Below, piece by piece: positions 1-8,197 of a DNA stretch of 64,000 nt. Location of the stretch: the NCBI GenBank assembly GCA_003490145.1, contig QULQ01000008.1:120487-184486 (forward strand), written 5' to 3'. Numbering within the stretch: position 1 is the stretch's first letter; the number at the start of each line of letters is the position of its first letter. Source of the DNA: Lachnospiraceae bacterium OM04-12BH. GTDB lineage: Bacteria; Bacillota; Clostridia; Lachnospirales; Lachnospiraceae. A model generated the notes under the pieces. It did no database searches and had not been told where the DNA came from. It worked only from the letters and a program-made list of their open reading frames with translations. The position numbers and the translations under genes are program-made.

Positions 1-30
1 GATAAATTCAAGTTTGTAGAATTAAGAAAA
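1..30 (+). repeat. Diverged copy of a 30-bp coding-like segment (second copy 3736-3765)
   Basis: These 30 bases match 3736-3765 at 25 of 30 positions. Read in frame they encode DKFKFVELRK here and NKFQFAELRK there, and the differences are mostly synonymous or conservative, so the repeat looks like protein-coding sequence. Here it is in frame with, and directly upstream of, the SGNH hydrolase start at 67, with no stop between. It may be an N-terminal extension cut by the window edge or the remnant of a duplicated gene junction. Confidence 0.45.
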
Positions 31-66
31 TCGGAATTCAACAGGAGAAATGAAAGGAATAATGTT

Positions 67-702
67 ATGGATGATAATCAAAGGATGAAAATCCGAAATT
101 TCGTGTATTTAAACCAAGGAGCATTAAAAGGGCAAATTCTTTTTACAGGATCATCTTTGATGGAAATGTTTCCTGTCTGTGAAATTGCACGAAGCCAGGG
201 TATCGAACAAGTGATATATAATCGTGGCGTTGGTGGATTGAATACAGATGAGTTTCTGGAAAATATCGATACATTGCTTTTAGATCTTGAGCCATCAAAG
301 ATATTTATCAATATCGGCACTAATGATATTACAAAAGAACGATTTGGAAATCAGTGGATGTCACATTTAATGGATAATATCTGTAGAATCATGGAAATTA
401 TCAAATCCCGTATTCCAGATGCGGAAATTTTTATCATGGCGTTTTATCCTGCAAATCTTCACCTGCCATGGCAGACAGAACAATCAATTCAATGGATGAA
501 ACTCCGGACTCCTGAGAATCTTACATTATGTAATCATCGATTAAAAGAAATAGCAGAAAAATACGGTTGTCGTTATCTTGATTGTAATGAAGCCCTTGTT
601 GATGCACATGGTGAACAGAAATCGGAGTATGCCATTGATGGTGTACATATGTATGCAAATGGATATTTGAATGTTTTTAAGTCTTTAAAGCCTTATTTGT
701 AA
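67..702 (+). CDS. SGNH/GDSL-family hydrolase
   Basis: Predicted cytoplasmic esterase or lipase of the SGNH superfamily; the substrate is not evident. The family blocks are visible: the GSS nucleophile motif near residues 28-30 (a variant of GDS), the block II glycine in RGVGG (about 53-57), GTND (84-87) and the C-terminal DGVH carrying the Asp191/His194 pair. The length of 211 residues is normal for the family and there is no signal peptide. The ATG at 67 has AAAGGA about ten bases upstream, but the frame is open to the window edge, so a longer N-terminus is possible. The next gene begins right after its stop. The family call is firm; the physiological role is unknown. Confidence 0.85.
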   Translation: MDDNQRMKIRNFVYLNQGALKGQILFTGSSLMEMFPVCEIARSQGIEQVIYNRGVGGLNTDEFLENIDTLLLDLEPSKIFINIGTNDITKERFGNQWMSHLMDNICRIMEIIKSRIPDAEIFIMAFYPANLHLPWQTEQSIQWMKLRTPENLTLCNHRLKEIAEKYGCRYLDCNEALVDAHGEQKSEYAIDGVHMYANGYLNVFKSLKPYL

Positions 703-767
703 TGCATGAAAGAGTTTTATTAGTGGAACAAAAAGTAAACAAATCGGGAGTTTTGGAGAGAAAATTA

Positions 768-1580
768 ATGGAAGAAAAAACATATCAGACTCCTTGCGGA
801 ACAATCCACTATTGGACAAACGTTTCACACCCGGATGAAATTACCCTTGTTTTTCTGCCCGGATTGACTGCCGATCATAGATTGTTTGATAAGCAGATTC
901 AACATTTCAAGGAGAAGTATAATGTTGTGGTATGGGATGCACCGGCACACGCCGCTTCATGGCCGTTTCGGTTTGATTTCGATTTGTTCGATAAGGCAAA
1001 ATGGCTGAACGATATTTTAAATCAAGATAAAATTGCCAAACCGGTCATTGTTGGGCAGTCTATGGGCGGATATGTTGGACAGGCTTATGCACAGCTCTAT
1101 CCAAACCGATTAACAGGCTTTGTCTCCATTGACTCTGCACCGTTGCAACGAAACTATGTGACTGCGGTTGAACTCTGGCTTCTGAAGCGAATGGAACCAG
1201 TATATGCTCATTATCCGTGGAAATTGCTTTTGAAATCGGGGACGGAAGGAGTTGCCACGTCTGATTATGGTAGAAATCTAATGCGTGAAATGATGCTGGT
1301 CTATGATGGTGACCAAAAGCGTTATGCGAAAATTGCTGGGCATGGTTTTCGTATTTTGGCAGAGGCAATGGAAAAGAATCTGCCATATGAACTGAAGTGC
1401 CCATCTCTGTTAATATGTGGAACTCAAGACCATGCCGGTTCATGTATAAGGTATAACAAAGCATGGCACCAAAAGAGTAGAATTCCTTTGAAGTGGATTG
1501 AAGGAGCTGGACATAATTCTAATACAGATAAACCGGAATTGATAAACAGTTTAATAGAAGAATTTGCCGCAGGTATTTAA
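768..1580 (+). CDS. Alpha/beta-fold hydrolase
   Basis: Soluble alpha/beta hydrolase of about 270 residues. The nucleophile elbow is GQSMGG with Ser near residue 98, and the C-terminal acid and His appear in CGTQDHAG and GAGHNSN. An oxyanion-type stretch, FLPGLTAD, lies near residue 30. The ATG at 768 is preferred because GGAGAG lies about nine bases upstream. The frame is also open back to an ATG at 702 that touches the SGNH stop, which would add 22 residues of low similarity to the family. The gene probably forms a short operon with the SGNH hydrolase. The exact substrate cannot be inferred. Confidence 0.85.
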   Translation: MEEKTYQTPCGTIHYWTNVSHPDEITLVFLPGLTADHRLFDKQIQHFKEKYNVVVWDAPAHAASWPFRFDFDLFDKAKWLNDILNQDKIAKPVIVGQSMGGYVGQAYAQLYPNRLTGFVSIDSAPLQRNYVTAVELWLLKRMEPVYAHYPWKLLLKSGTEGVATSDYGRNLMREMMLVYDGDQKRYAKIAGHGFRILAEAMEKNLPYELKCPSLLICGTQDHAGSCIRYNKAWHQKSRIPLKWIEGAGHNSNTDKPELINSLIEEFAAGI

Positions 1581-1639
1581 TAACAGACAACTCCCAGATT
1601 ATGTAATCGCAAAATCGGAAGTTGTAGGGAGGTATCGTG

Positions 1640-2995
1640 ATGAAACGAGTGATCGCAATTTTACTTATTTCAATCAATATAATTTCTCTGACTGCCTGTA
1701 CGCAGAAGGCAGGGGAAAATGAAAAATATCAAGTTGTTGCTGCTGAGTATCCGAGTATGGCAAAGTATCCAGATGAAAGTAAATATACGAAATTAAATGG
1801 TGACTTTGACAGTGATGGTTTTGATAAGGTTTACGATGCATGGTGGGCCGATCGCAAAAAACAGATGAATCAACCGGATGGTTATAGAGATGGTCTGGAT
1901 AGCTATCTGTCCACGCTTGTGCCACAGCTGCTCAGTGAAACCGGTGGAGAAAACAAAGCTTGTTCTCCGATTAATATTTATATGGCTCTTGCCATGCTGG
2001 CGGAGGTGACCGATGGTAATAGCCGAAGCCAGATTCTGAACCTGCTTGATTGCAATGATATAAACTCTCTTCATGAGAAGGCGTCTGCAGTCTGGAATGC
2101 AAATTACTGTGATGACGGTGCCGTAACCAGCATTCTCGCAAATTCTCTGTGGATGAACGATCAAATCAAATTTAAGCAGAATACTTTGGATTCGCTGGCA
2201 AAATATTATTATGCATCCTCCTTCCGGGGAGAAATGGGATCTGCCGCTTATGATAAGGCACTTCAGGAGTGGATTAATCAACAGACTGGTGGACTTCTGG
2301 AAGAACAGGCCTCGAAATTGTCGATGGATCCGGAGACCATCCTTGCTCTGGTTTCTACCATTTATTTCCGCACAAAATGGGATGGAGAGTTTTCTGAAAG
2401 TAATACAAAGCAGGATACATTTCATGCTGACAATGGTGATGTGACTTGTGATTTCATGCACCAGAGCAATACAAATACGTATTATTGGAGCGAGCGCTTT
2501 TCAGCAGCAGCCAAAAAGCTGGAAGGCAGCGGATATATGTGGTTTATACGGCCGGATGAGGGCATAACACCGGAGGAATTGCTTGCCGATGAGCATACCA
2601 TGGAATTTCTTCTCAGCAGCGGTGAGAAGGCCGAAAGCAAATTTTTGATGGTGAATTTAGCAGTTCCTAAGTTTGATGTGGCATCCGATATGGAGCTGAA
2701 AAAGGATTTGATGAACCTTGGTATTACGGATATCTTTGACCCGGAAACCGCTGATTTTTCTCCTATGACCGATGATACAGCGGCATATCTTTCTCAGGCT
2801 AAGCATGCGGTGCGTGTTGCGGTTGATGAGGAAGGAGTTACGGCTGCGGCCTACACAGTGATGATGACAGCAGGTGCGTGCGCTCCGCCGGAGGAAGAGG
2901 TTGATTTCATTTTAAACCGACCGTTTATATTTGCTATCACAGGGACAGACGGATTGCCGCTGTTTGTGGGAATTGTTCATCAGCCGCAGGTGTAG
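1640..2995 (+). CDS. Serpin-family lipoprotein (protease inhibitor)
   Basis: Predicted surface-anchored serpin. The N-terminus is a lipoprotein signal with lipobox LTAC (Cys20). The body carries serpin hallmarks such as STIYFRTKWDGEF and the C-terminal NRPFIFAI...GLPLFVGIV. The reactive-centre hinge EEGVTAAAYT (about 397-406) has the small-residue composition of inhibitory serpins, so trapping of a serine protease is likely. The loop after it (VMMTAGACAPP) puts small residues near the scissile bond, which would suit an elastase-like target; that is inference. The ATG at 1640 sits seven bases after GGGAGG; an adjacent GTG at 1637 is the alternative. It lies in an accessory region, consistent with a role at the host or community interface. 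Confidence 0.88.
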   Translation: MKRVIAILLISINIISLTACTQKAGENEKYQVVAAEYPSMAKYPDESKYTKLNGDFDSDGFDKVYDAWWADRKKQMNQPDGYRDGLDSYLSTLVPQLLSETGGENKACSPINIYMALAMLAEVTDGNSRSQILNLLDCNDINSLHEKASAVWNANYCDDGAVTSILANSLWMNDQIKFKQNTLDSLAKYYYASSFRGEMGSAAYDKALQEWINQQTGGLLEEQASKLSMDPETILALVSTIYFRTKWDGEFSESNTKQDTFHADNGDVTCDFMHQSNTNTYYWSERFSAAAKKLEGSGYMWFIRPDEGITPEELLADEHTMEFLLSSGEKAESKFLMVNLAVPKFDVASDMELKKDLMNLGITDIFDPETADFSPMTDDTAAYLSQAKHAVRVAVDEEGVTAAAYTVMMTAGACAPPEEEVDFILNRPFIFAITGTDGLPLFVGIVHQPQV

Positions 2996-3016
2996 TCTAG
3001 GTGGTTTCAAGAATAT

Positions 3017-3740
3017 ATGAGTGAATTGATTAAGGCTGATAATGAATATAAAGAGTGGATTGCCGGAATATCCACTGATTTTAGAAAAAGCCAAATCAGG
3101 GCTTCTATGAAGATAAATGATGAGATGCTAAGATTTTATTGGAATATTGGTAAGGGTATTTCATCTATGAGTGAACAGTTCGGATATGGAATGGGATTCT
3201 ATAAAACGGTGAGTGATGATTTGAAATCCATTTTGCCAGATGTGAAATCATTTTCTCCAACCAATTTAAAATATATGAGATACTTTTATGAGATGTATTC
3301 TGATGCAGTATTTTGTCCTCAGGTTGAGGACGAATTGATTACAGATGCAAATCGTCCCCAAGTTGGGGATGATTTACAAATCATTTTTAGAATTCCATGG
3401 GGACATAACAAAATAATACTTGATAATTGCAAAGGAAATTCTGCAAAGGCATTGCTATGTAGTTGTAGAAATCAAGACAGGAAAATTTGATTCTTCTTAT
3501 GCAGGTCAATTGGGAACTTATGTTGTAGCTGTTAATCATCAGATGAAAACAGAAGCTGATAATCCTACTTTGGGACTTCTGATTTGTAAAGATATGGATA
3601 AAGTAGAAGCCCAGTATGCATTAGAATCTACTAGCCAGCCACTTGGTATTTCTAGTTATGAATTATCAAAACTTATACCAGAAGAGTTCAGAGGTAGTAT
3701 GCCTACCATTGAAGAAATTGAGGCTGAATTAAATGAATAA
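3017..3740 (+). pseudogene. YhcG/DUF1016-type PD-(D/E)XK nuclease gene with internal deletion
   Basis: The first frame (3017-3490) encodes the DUF1016 N-terminal domain up to the conserved GHNKIILDNCK, then runs out of frame. The second frame (from about 3447 to 3740) encodes the C-terminal nuclease part, including YVVVEIKTGKF, QLGTYVVAVNH and the terminal STSQPLGIS and PEEFRG motifs. In intact relatives of about 340 residues a central block separates these parts; here it is missing and the two halves are in different frames. The short repeat TGCAAAGG occurs on both sides of the joint (near 3427 and 3441), which suggests a deletion between short homologies. The full-length protein is almost certainly not made. 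Confidence 0.8.
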
Positions 3741-3792
3741 ATTTCAATTTGCAGAATTAAGAAAACTGGTAATTGTGAGGAGAAAAGAATGA
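3733..3792 (+). CDS. Possible 19-residue ORF between yhcG remnant and NTF2-like gene
   Basis: An ATG overlapping the nuclease stop region opens a 19-codon frame beginning MNKFQFAELRK and ending at a TGA that overlaps the start of the next gene. Its first part matches the in-frame segment at positions 1-30. This may be the truncated N-terminus of a gene once downstream of yhcG, or a leader peptide coupled to the NTF2-like gene. Evidence is limited to the duplication and the codon-like pattern of changes. Confidence 0.25.
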   Translation: MNKFQFAELRKLVIVRRKE

Positions 3793-4157
3793 ATATAAAG
3801 CAATTTTGGAAAGCTGTTCTTGCTCAGGATGAGGAAGAAATCAGAAAATATTTCCACAAGGATGCCTATGTAAATTGGCATTGTACCAACGAACATTTTA
3901 CTGTGGATGAATATATTATTGCGAACTGTGAGTACCCTGGAGAATGGGATGGAATTATCGAACGGACAGAAATAGTAAATGAGTTAATTATCACCGTTAC
4001 GCAAATCTATCCCAGGGATAAAAGTATTTCTTTCCATGTAACATCCTTTATTCAAACAAAAGATGATAAAATCATAGCAATGGACGAATATTATGCCGAT
4101 GATGGAAGTGCACCGCAGTGGAGATTGGACAAGCACATAGGAACATCTGTTAAATAA
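3789..4157 (+). CDS. NTF2-like / SnoaL-like small protein
   Basis: A 122-residue protein with the look of the NTF2-like cone fold: an N-terminal helix (FWKAVLAQDEEEIRKYF), a WHCTNEHFT segment and the C-terminal sheet with FHVTSFIQ and a DEYYADDG-APQWR ending seen in nuclear transport factor 2 family proteins. Such domains bind small molecules or act as isomerase-like folds, but no function can be assigned here. AGGAG about seven bases upstream supports the ATG at 3789. It sits between a broken nuclease gene and an integrase remnant, so it is probably cargo of a decayed element. Confidence 0.75.
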   Translation: MNIKQFWKAVLAQDEEEIRKYFHKDAYVNWHCTNEHFTVDEYIIANCEYPGEWDGIIERTEIVNELIITVTQIYPRDKSISFHVTSFIQTKDDKIIAMDEYYADDGSAPQWRLDKHIGTSVK

Positions 4158-4217
4158 TTTTCAGTTGTGCGCCCAGCCTAAGACACAGGCAGGATATTGC
4201 TACTCGTTTTTCGCTGA

Positions 4218-4325
4218 GAAAAGGCTTTGAATCCGGATCGGTTTTTTGAACAGCTGACACCTCATGGATTGCGTCATACCTTTGCAACGAACTGTATCGA
4301 AAACGGAATGGAGCCTAAGAACTAG
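4218..4325 (+). pseudogene. Tyrosine recombinase (integrase) C-terminal remnant
   Basis: A 35-codon open stretch without a start encodes LTPHGLRHTFATNCIENG, the HxxR box and following helix of tyrosine recombinases, and then stops at a TAG after EPKN, before the catalytic tyrosine. Nothing upstream in the same frame resembles the rest of an integrase. This is a scar of a former integrative or phage-like element and explains the mixed, partly broken gene content around it. Confidence 0.8.
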
Positions 4326-4420
4326 AAAATAGTGAAAAAATAGTGAAATATTAATGGAAAAAGCTCTCCTTTTCGATTATATTCAGCTGCACCTTGTCTA
4401 AACATCATAATTCCTCCCAA

Positions 4421-5821
4421 TTAACCTTCCTCTTTCAACAAGTATCTTCTGGCTTTGCGTTCACCTTCTACCGATAAAATGCCATCATCTACCATTTCTT
4501 TGAGTATTCTCTTGACCGTTGAATCTGCAAGCCCTAACAGTTCTCTTGCCTCCATATTACTGATACTGCCATGTTCTTTTACATATTGAGCGATCACTTC
4601 TTGTCTATCAACTTTTATCGGCTTTTTATCGGCTTTTATCGGCTTTTTATCGGTTTTTTCTTCTGACCGATAAAAACATACCACAAATCCGGATTTCATT
4701 TTCTTAAATTCGTATCTTACTCCGGCAGCATCACAAGCTTCTGCAATACGCTTTAATCCAGTTCCAAAGCTCTCGATATCCTTTGAATAATAAAGCATTC
4801 GTGCAATCTTAGGATTTCTGCGAATCGGTCTTTCAGCCTTATCAATAAAGTCTTGCGGCTCATATCCTTCCGGAAAAGCTCCGGGATTATAAATTTCAAC
4901 CCTATCCTTATAAATTGCAACTTCATTACTCTGAGCAGATGCATAATCCTTATGGCAAAACGAATTTAATAATGCCTCACGAATCGCATCCACCGGAATC
5001 TCAGGTATCTCCGTACGCTGTAAAGCTCCTGTAAATTCCACTCTCCAATGAATATTGCTCCTAATATAGTTTTCAGCGATATCCACAAGTTTTAATACAG
5101 GTCCATGATGACGCTGGATATCATTAAATGTTAATCTCTCATTGGTAGCAAAAATTGCCATCTGTACATCTTGTACAATATCATCACTGAATAATACCTT
5201 TCCTGCATTCAACAAAGAATCCCCATCTGTTAATTCCAACTGATTCAAAACGGTCTTTTTATCAGTGTAAGAAATTGCGATTCTGCCTACCTCGTGTGCC
5301 TGTGTTGTATATTTCTTCAAAAGTTCCTCATCGATATCATCAATCGTCTTATTGGATACCAGACTTTCCCAACGATTACCTTCTCTGCCACTACGCAACA
5401 GCAATTCCGTAATCTGTTCCGGCGACATGGTTAAATCCTCATCAGCCACACGAATCTTTGCCACGCCATACGCAAAATAAGGGACTTGGTTCCCTTCAAA
5501 TTTTACATGAATACAATCTCTACCATCTACCACCACTTTATTGATTTCAGGATATATTTTGGGTTCAATAAAATTTTTGATTTTCTGGCTGACTTCACGC
5601 AATGATTCTTCTGTAACAACTTGTCCTATTACGGTTCCGTCAGGCTTTACGCCAAAATATAATTCTCCATGCTGATGTTTATTCAAAATTGCACAGATTG
5701 ACAGTACTGCTTCTTTCAATTCCCCAGTGGACTTTTTAAATTCCAATGTTTCCGTTTCAATACCTAAAATCAAATCACTAACCCCTTTACTGCATTTCTT
5801 CATATAGTCATTATTGTGCAT
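4421..5821 (-). CDS. AlbA_2 / divergent ATP-binding domain regulator with winged helix
   Basis: A 466-residue protein of the Schlafen AlbA_2 type (ATP-binding transcriptional regulator family). It has an N-terminal AlbA_2 domain (about residues 18-140, with TLEFKKSTGEL and GELYFGVKPDGTVIG), a GHKL-like C-terminal ATP-binding region with AIREALLNSFCHKDY (about 280-300) and ESFGTGLKRI, and a terminal winged helix (about 410-460, ISNMEARELLGLADSTVKRILKEM). The linker before the winged helix carries the tandem peptide DKKPIKADKKPIKVD, encoded by repeated CTTTTTATCGG units at about 4616-4660. These proteins are common on mobile DNA and often regulate nearby genes. ATGACT repeats at its 5' end may be its operator. 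No partner gene is evident. Confidence 0.85.
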   Translation of the reverse strand: MHNNDYMKKCSKGVSDLILGIETETLEFKKSTGELKEAVLSICAILNKHQHGELYFGVKPDGTVIGQVVTEESLREVSQKIKNFIEPKIYPEINKVVVDGRDCIHVKFEGNQVPYFAYGVAKIRVADEDLTMSPEQITELLLRSGREGNRWESLVSNKTIDDIDEELLKKYTTQAHEVGRIAISYTDKKTVLNQLELTDGDSLLNAGKVLFSDDIVQDVQMAIFATNERLTFNDIQRHHGPVLKLVDIAENYIRSNIHWRVEFTGALQRTEIPEIPVDAIREALLNSFCHKDYASAQSNEVAIYKDRVEIYNPGAFPEGYEPQDFIDKAERPIRRNPKIARMLYYSKDIESFGTGLKRIAEACDAAGVRYEFKKMKSGFVVCFYRSEEKTDKKPIKADKKPIKVDRQEVIAQYVKEHGSISNMEARELLGLADSTVKRILKEMVDDGILSVEGERKARRYLLKEEG

Positions 5822-5853
5822 CTATGACTAAATTCTATGACTTATCAATGACT
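5806..5853. promoter_or_regulatory. ATGACT repeats upstream of the AlbA_2 regulator gene
   Basis: Three direct copies of ATGACT start at 5824, 5837 and 5848, each followed by A or T, and an inverted copy (TAGTCAT) lies at 5806-5812 inside the first codons of the regulator. The spacing of 13 and 11 bases is close to a helical turn. The position just upstream of a winged-helix protein suggests an autoregulatory operator; this is inference from spacing and location only. Confidence 0.3.
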
Positions 5854-5945
5854 AATTTTATATTTTTATTTGTTATTAATCAAGCAATATTACAAGGAAC
5901 TCAAATAACCATTCTTTATAAGCACAAAAGGCAAAGAATCTCTAC

Positions 5946-6167
5946 CTACGCCCTTTTTCGCCTGATACTTCCTATTTCTTCCACCTTTTCAGTTTCCTCT
6001 GATTCTGCTATGTACTCACTATCCTCCGCCCATTGCGATACTGCTTCTTCCATCGCACGTTCCACTTTACCGGCATTTGCTTCTATCAAAAGCTTACACA
6101 AGAAATCTGCGGTATCTTCCGCTGAATTTGGATTATAAAAACGATAATTTAATTTCGTCCGTTTCAA
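5946..6167 (-). CDS. Small conserved-looking hypothetical protein
   Basis: A 73-residue acidic, helical protein (YNPNSAEDTADFLCKLLIEANAGKVERAM near the N-terminus, followed by a Glu-rich stretch and a basic tail). From memory, similar small proteins occur on Firmicutes mobile elements, but no function is known to me. The start is a TTG at 6167 with an AAGGGGG stretch about 12 bases upstream; no ATG is available in frame. It lies between the AlbA_2 regulator and the transposase gene, on the same strand as the regulator. Confidence 0.55.
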   Translation of the reverse strand: MKRTKLNYRFYNPNSAEDTADFLCKLLIEANAGKVERAMEEAVSQWAEDSEYIAESEETEKVEEIGSIRRKRA

Positions 6168-6239
6168 GCGAAAGCTACACCCCCTTACCTCGCCTGTCCT
6201 TCTCTCCCATACTATGAGAAGGATTCTTAGATTAGACCA

Positions 6240-7860
6240 GACCTTTTATTTAATCTAAGCATAATCCACTTGAAATCAAATTACGTTCCCAAAATACTGG
6301 ACTTTTGTCCATTCCCAACGTACTTTTTTCAAAAATTGCACTGATCCTGACTACATCACATTCCATTCGAAGCCATAAAAATGAAAGAAAACGTTTGAAA
6401 AGGTTTTATGTTACTAAACCTTTTCAAGCGTTTCAATGCCAATCCAGTATACAATTTTATAATCGGCATTCTCTTCTTTGCCTTCTTATCAAAGAATTCA
6501 TAAGCAAACTTTGTATTGATACGCTTTTAGAAAAAGCGTTTAAAACCAATGATCCTGCTTTATTCCGATATCATTCGGATCCAAAAAACCTGCTCCAAAT
6601 GATATATATGATTATTGCCGGTTATTTCGAGGATGATGCCTCTGATGAACTGACAAATGATCCTGTATTCAAGTCTGTACTTGAAAAAGATGCGCTTGCA
6701 TCACAGCCTACGGTATCAAGATTCTTTAACCGTATGGATGAAGACACTTTAAACCAGTTCCTTGCGATTGCCAGAGTACTTCGGAAGAAAATTTACAGTA
6801 TTCAGATGCCACAGGCTGTTATTTTGGATCTGGATTCCACTCTTCTTGATGCATACGGCAGACAGGAAGGCAGAGCCTTTAACTTTCACTATCAGAGCAA
6901 TGGTTATCATCCACTTGTCTGTTATGATGGAATGACCGGGGATCTGATAAAGATCCAGTTGCGTGATGGAACACAGTATTTCTGCACCGGAGTAGTTGAT
7001 TTTTTGCAGCCGGTACTGGATGAATATCTGCATGACTATCCGGAAATCCTTATTCTGCTTCGTGGTGATAGTGGTTTTTCTACGCCTGATCTTTATAAGC
7101 AGTGCGAGGAAAACGGCACAAGCTATGTGATCCGGCTGAAGGAGAATGGCATTCTACGTGGAAAAGCATCCTATCTTGTGGATGAGCTTGATGAAATCAC
7201 CAGGAATAACAAAGTGGATTATGCGGTAGTTTATGGTGAATTCATGTACAAAGCAACGTCATGGCCTTACGAACGGCGTGTGGTATGCAAGGTTGAAAAG
7301 CCGGAAAACCAGATGGTTTACATGTACACCTTTGTTGTCACAAACATGGATTCCTCACCAGAGTATCTTATCAAATTTTACTGCAAGCGAGGGCTGATGG
7401 AAAACTTCATCAAAGAAAGCAAATCCGGTTTTGATTTTGATTCTGTAAGCAGTCATACCAGAATCGTAAATGCAAACAGGCTTCAGGTACACGCTCTTGC
7501 TTATAACATACTTAATTGGTTTAGACGATTGGCGTTATCAGCAAACATGCGCAAACAACGCATTGATACCGTCCGTTTAAAACTGCTGAAGATTGCTGCA
7601 AAAGTAGTTCATTCAGCAAGATATATCACATTCAAGCTGTGCAGCAGCAGCCCTTATAAAAATGAATTCTATGAGACACTTTCAAATATCGGTAAGCTGA
7701 ATGTACAGCTGGAATAGTAACTATTAACGAACCTTGACAGCTTAATAACCGCTCAGAACTCTGCCACAGGGATTTTATACCCTTTTTGGAGATTGGTTGA
7801 GCGATGTTTAGGCTCAAAAACGGCGTGACCATTACGGTCACACCGTTCTCTGCCACCTCG
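6240..7860 (+). mobile_element. IS1380-family insertion sequence, ends not resolved
   Basis: One transposase gene flanked by short non-coding DNA. An imperfect hairpin (7820-7846, 11-bp arms, one mismatch) lies near the right end, and the right flank disrupts an AMP-ligase reading frame at about 7850. No convincing pair of terminal inverted repeats or target duplication was found by eye, so the limits given are approximate. Confidence 0.4.
6305..7717 (+). CDS. IS1380-type DDE transposase
   Basis: A DDE transposase with an RNase H-like fold. The catalytic motifs are all visible: the first Asp in VILDLDSTLLDAYG, the second in LLRGDSGF, and the YREK signature as YCKRGLMENFIKESK with correct spacing. 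The conserved block QEGRAFNFHYQSNGYHPL is typical of the IS1380 family, and a length near 470 residues also fits. The first 60 or so codons are weak: the frame opens only with a TTG at 6305 and the N-terminal sequence does not look like other family members, so the 5' end may be decayed or shifted. No frameshift is seen in the catalytic core. Confidence 0.88.
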   Translation: MSIPNVLFSKIALILTTSHSIRSHKNERKRLKRFYVTKPFQAFQCQSSIQFYNRHSLLCLLIKEFISKLCIDTLLEKAFKTNDPALFRYHSDPKNLLQMIYMIIAGYFEDDASDELTNDPVFKSVLEKDALASQPTVSRFFNRMDEDTLNQFLAIARVLRKKIYSIQMPQAVILDLDSTLLDAYGRQEGRAFNFHYQSNGYHPLVCYDGMTGDLIKIQLRDGTQYFCTGVVDFLQPVLDEYLHDYPEILILLRGDSGFSTPDLYKQCEENGTSYVIRLKENGILRGKASYLVDELDEITRNNKVDYAVVYGEFMYKATSWPYERRVVCKVEKPENQMVYMYTFVVTNMDSSPEYLIKFYCKRGLMENFIKESKSGFDFDSVSSHTRIVNANRLQVHALAYNILNWFRRLALSANMRKQRIDTVRLKLLKIAAKVVHSARYITFKLCSSSPYKNEFYETLSNIGKLNVQLE

Positions 7861-8029
7861 CAAAGCTAAATAGTACCTTATCACTATTAAGCCTTTGTGT
7901 TAATGTCTTTCTATCATACTCATAAATTGTTTTTGGTGAAAATTCTTCAACCGTCTTTGAATAATATTTCAACCATGGTTTATCTATATAAGGATAACCT
8001 GTCATTTCATTTCCTGCTTCATTTTTCAT
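7838..8029 (-). pseudogene. 5' fragment of an AMP-dependent ligase gene, cut at the IS
   Basis: The minus-strand frame starts at an ATG (8029) preceded by AGGAG and encodes MTGYPYIDKPWLKYYS and TIYEY, which resembles the N-terminus of fatty-acyl-CoA or adenylate-forming ligases in Lachnospiraceae (recalled pattern). After about 40 residues the similarity ends and the frame closes within the hairpin at the edge of the IS. The remaining part of a ligase of about 500 residues was not found on the other side of the IS, so this is a truncated relic. Confidence 0.5.
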
Positions 8030-8047
8030 TTAAATTTTCTCCTAGCA

Positions 8048-8197
8048 TCATCTATTTTTCCATGTAAAGTATTCGTCCGTGCTGTCTACTTTGTAATTTT
8101 CATTCTACAAAAAGAGACTTTTCAGATTAGCTTCACCTATCTTGGGTACATATAACGTAAATTCGCACTCATGTTCATTTTCTTTGTCTTCCATCAT
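8048..8197 (-). pseudogene. Small fourth ORF of the ATPase operon, interrupted by TAG
   Basis: An ATG at 8197 overlaps the TGA of the upstream ATPase gene (ATGA junction), as in translationally coupled genes. It encodes MMEDKENEHECEFTLYVPKI and reaches TAG at 8105-8107 after 30 residues. The same frame continues beyond the TAG with NENYKVDSTDEYFTWKNR to a TGA at 8048, giving a 48-residue protein if the TAG were a sense codon. The composition on both sides is protein-like. It is best read as a small operon member inactivated, or shortened, by an amber codon. Confidence 0.4.

Noticed and set aside
1793..2461. 222-residue minus-strand frame in the serpin gene
   Set aside because: Opposite a well-supported serpin frame, without domain or ribosome-binding site.
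7820..7846. Hairpin as a terminator of the transposase gene
   Set aside because: No T-run follows and it lies 100 bases beyond the stop; it may belong to the IS end, which could not be confirmed.
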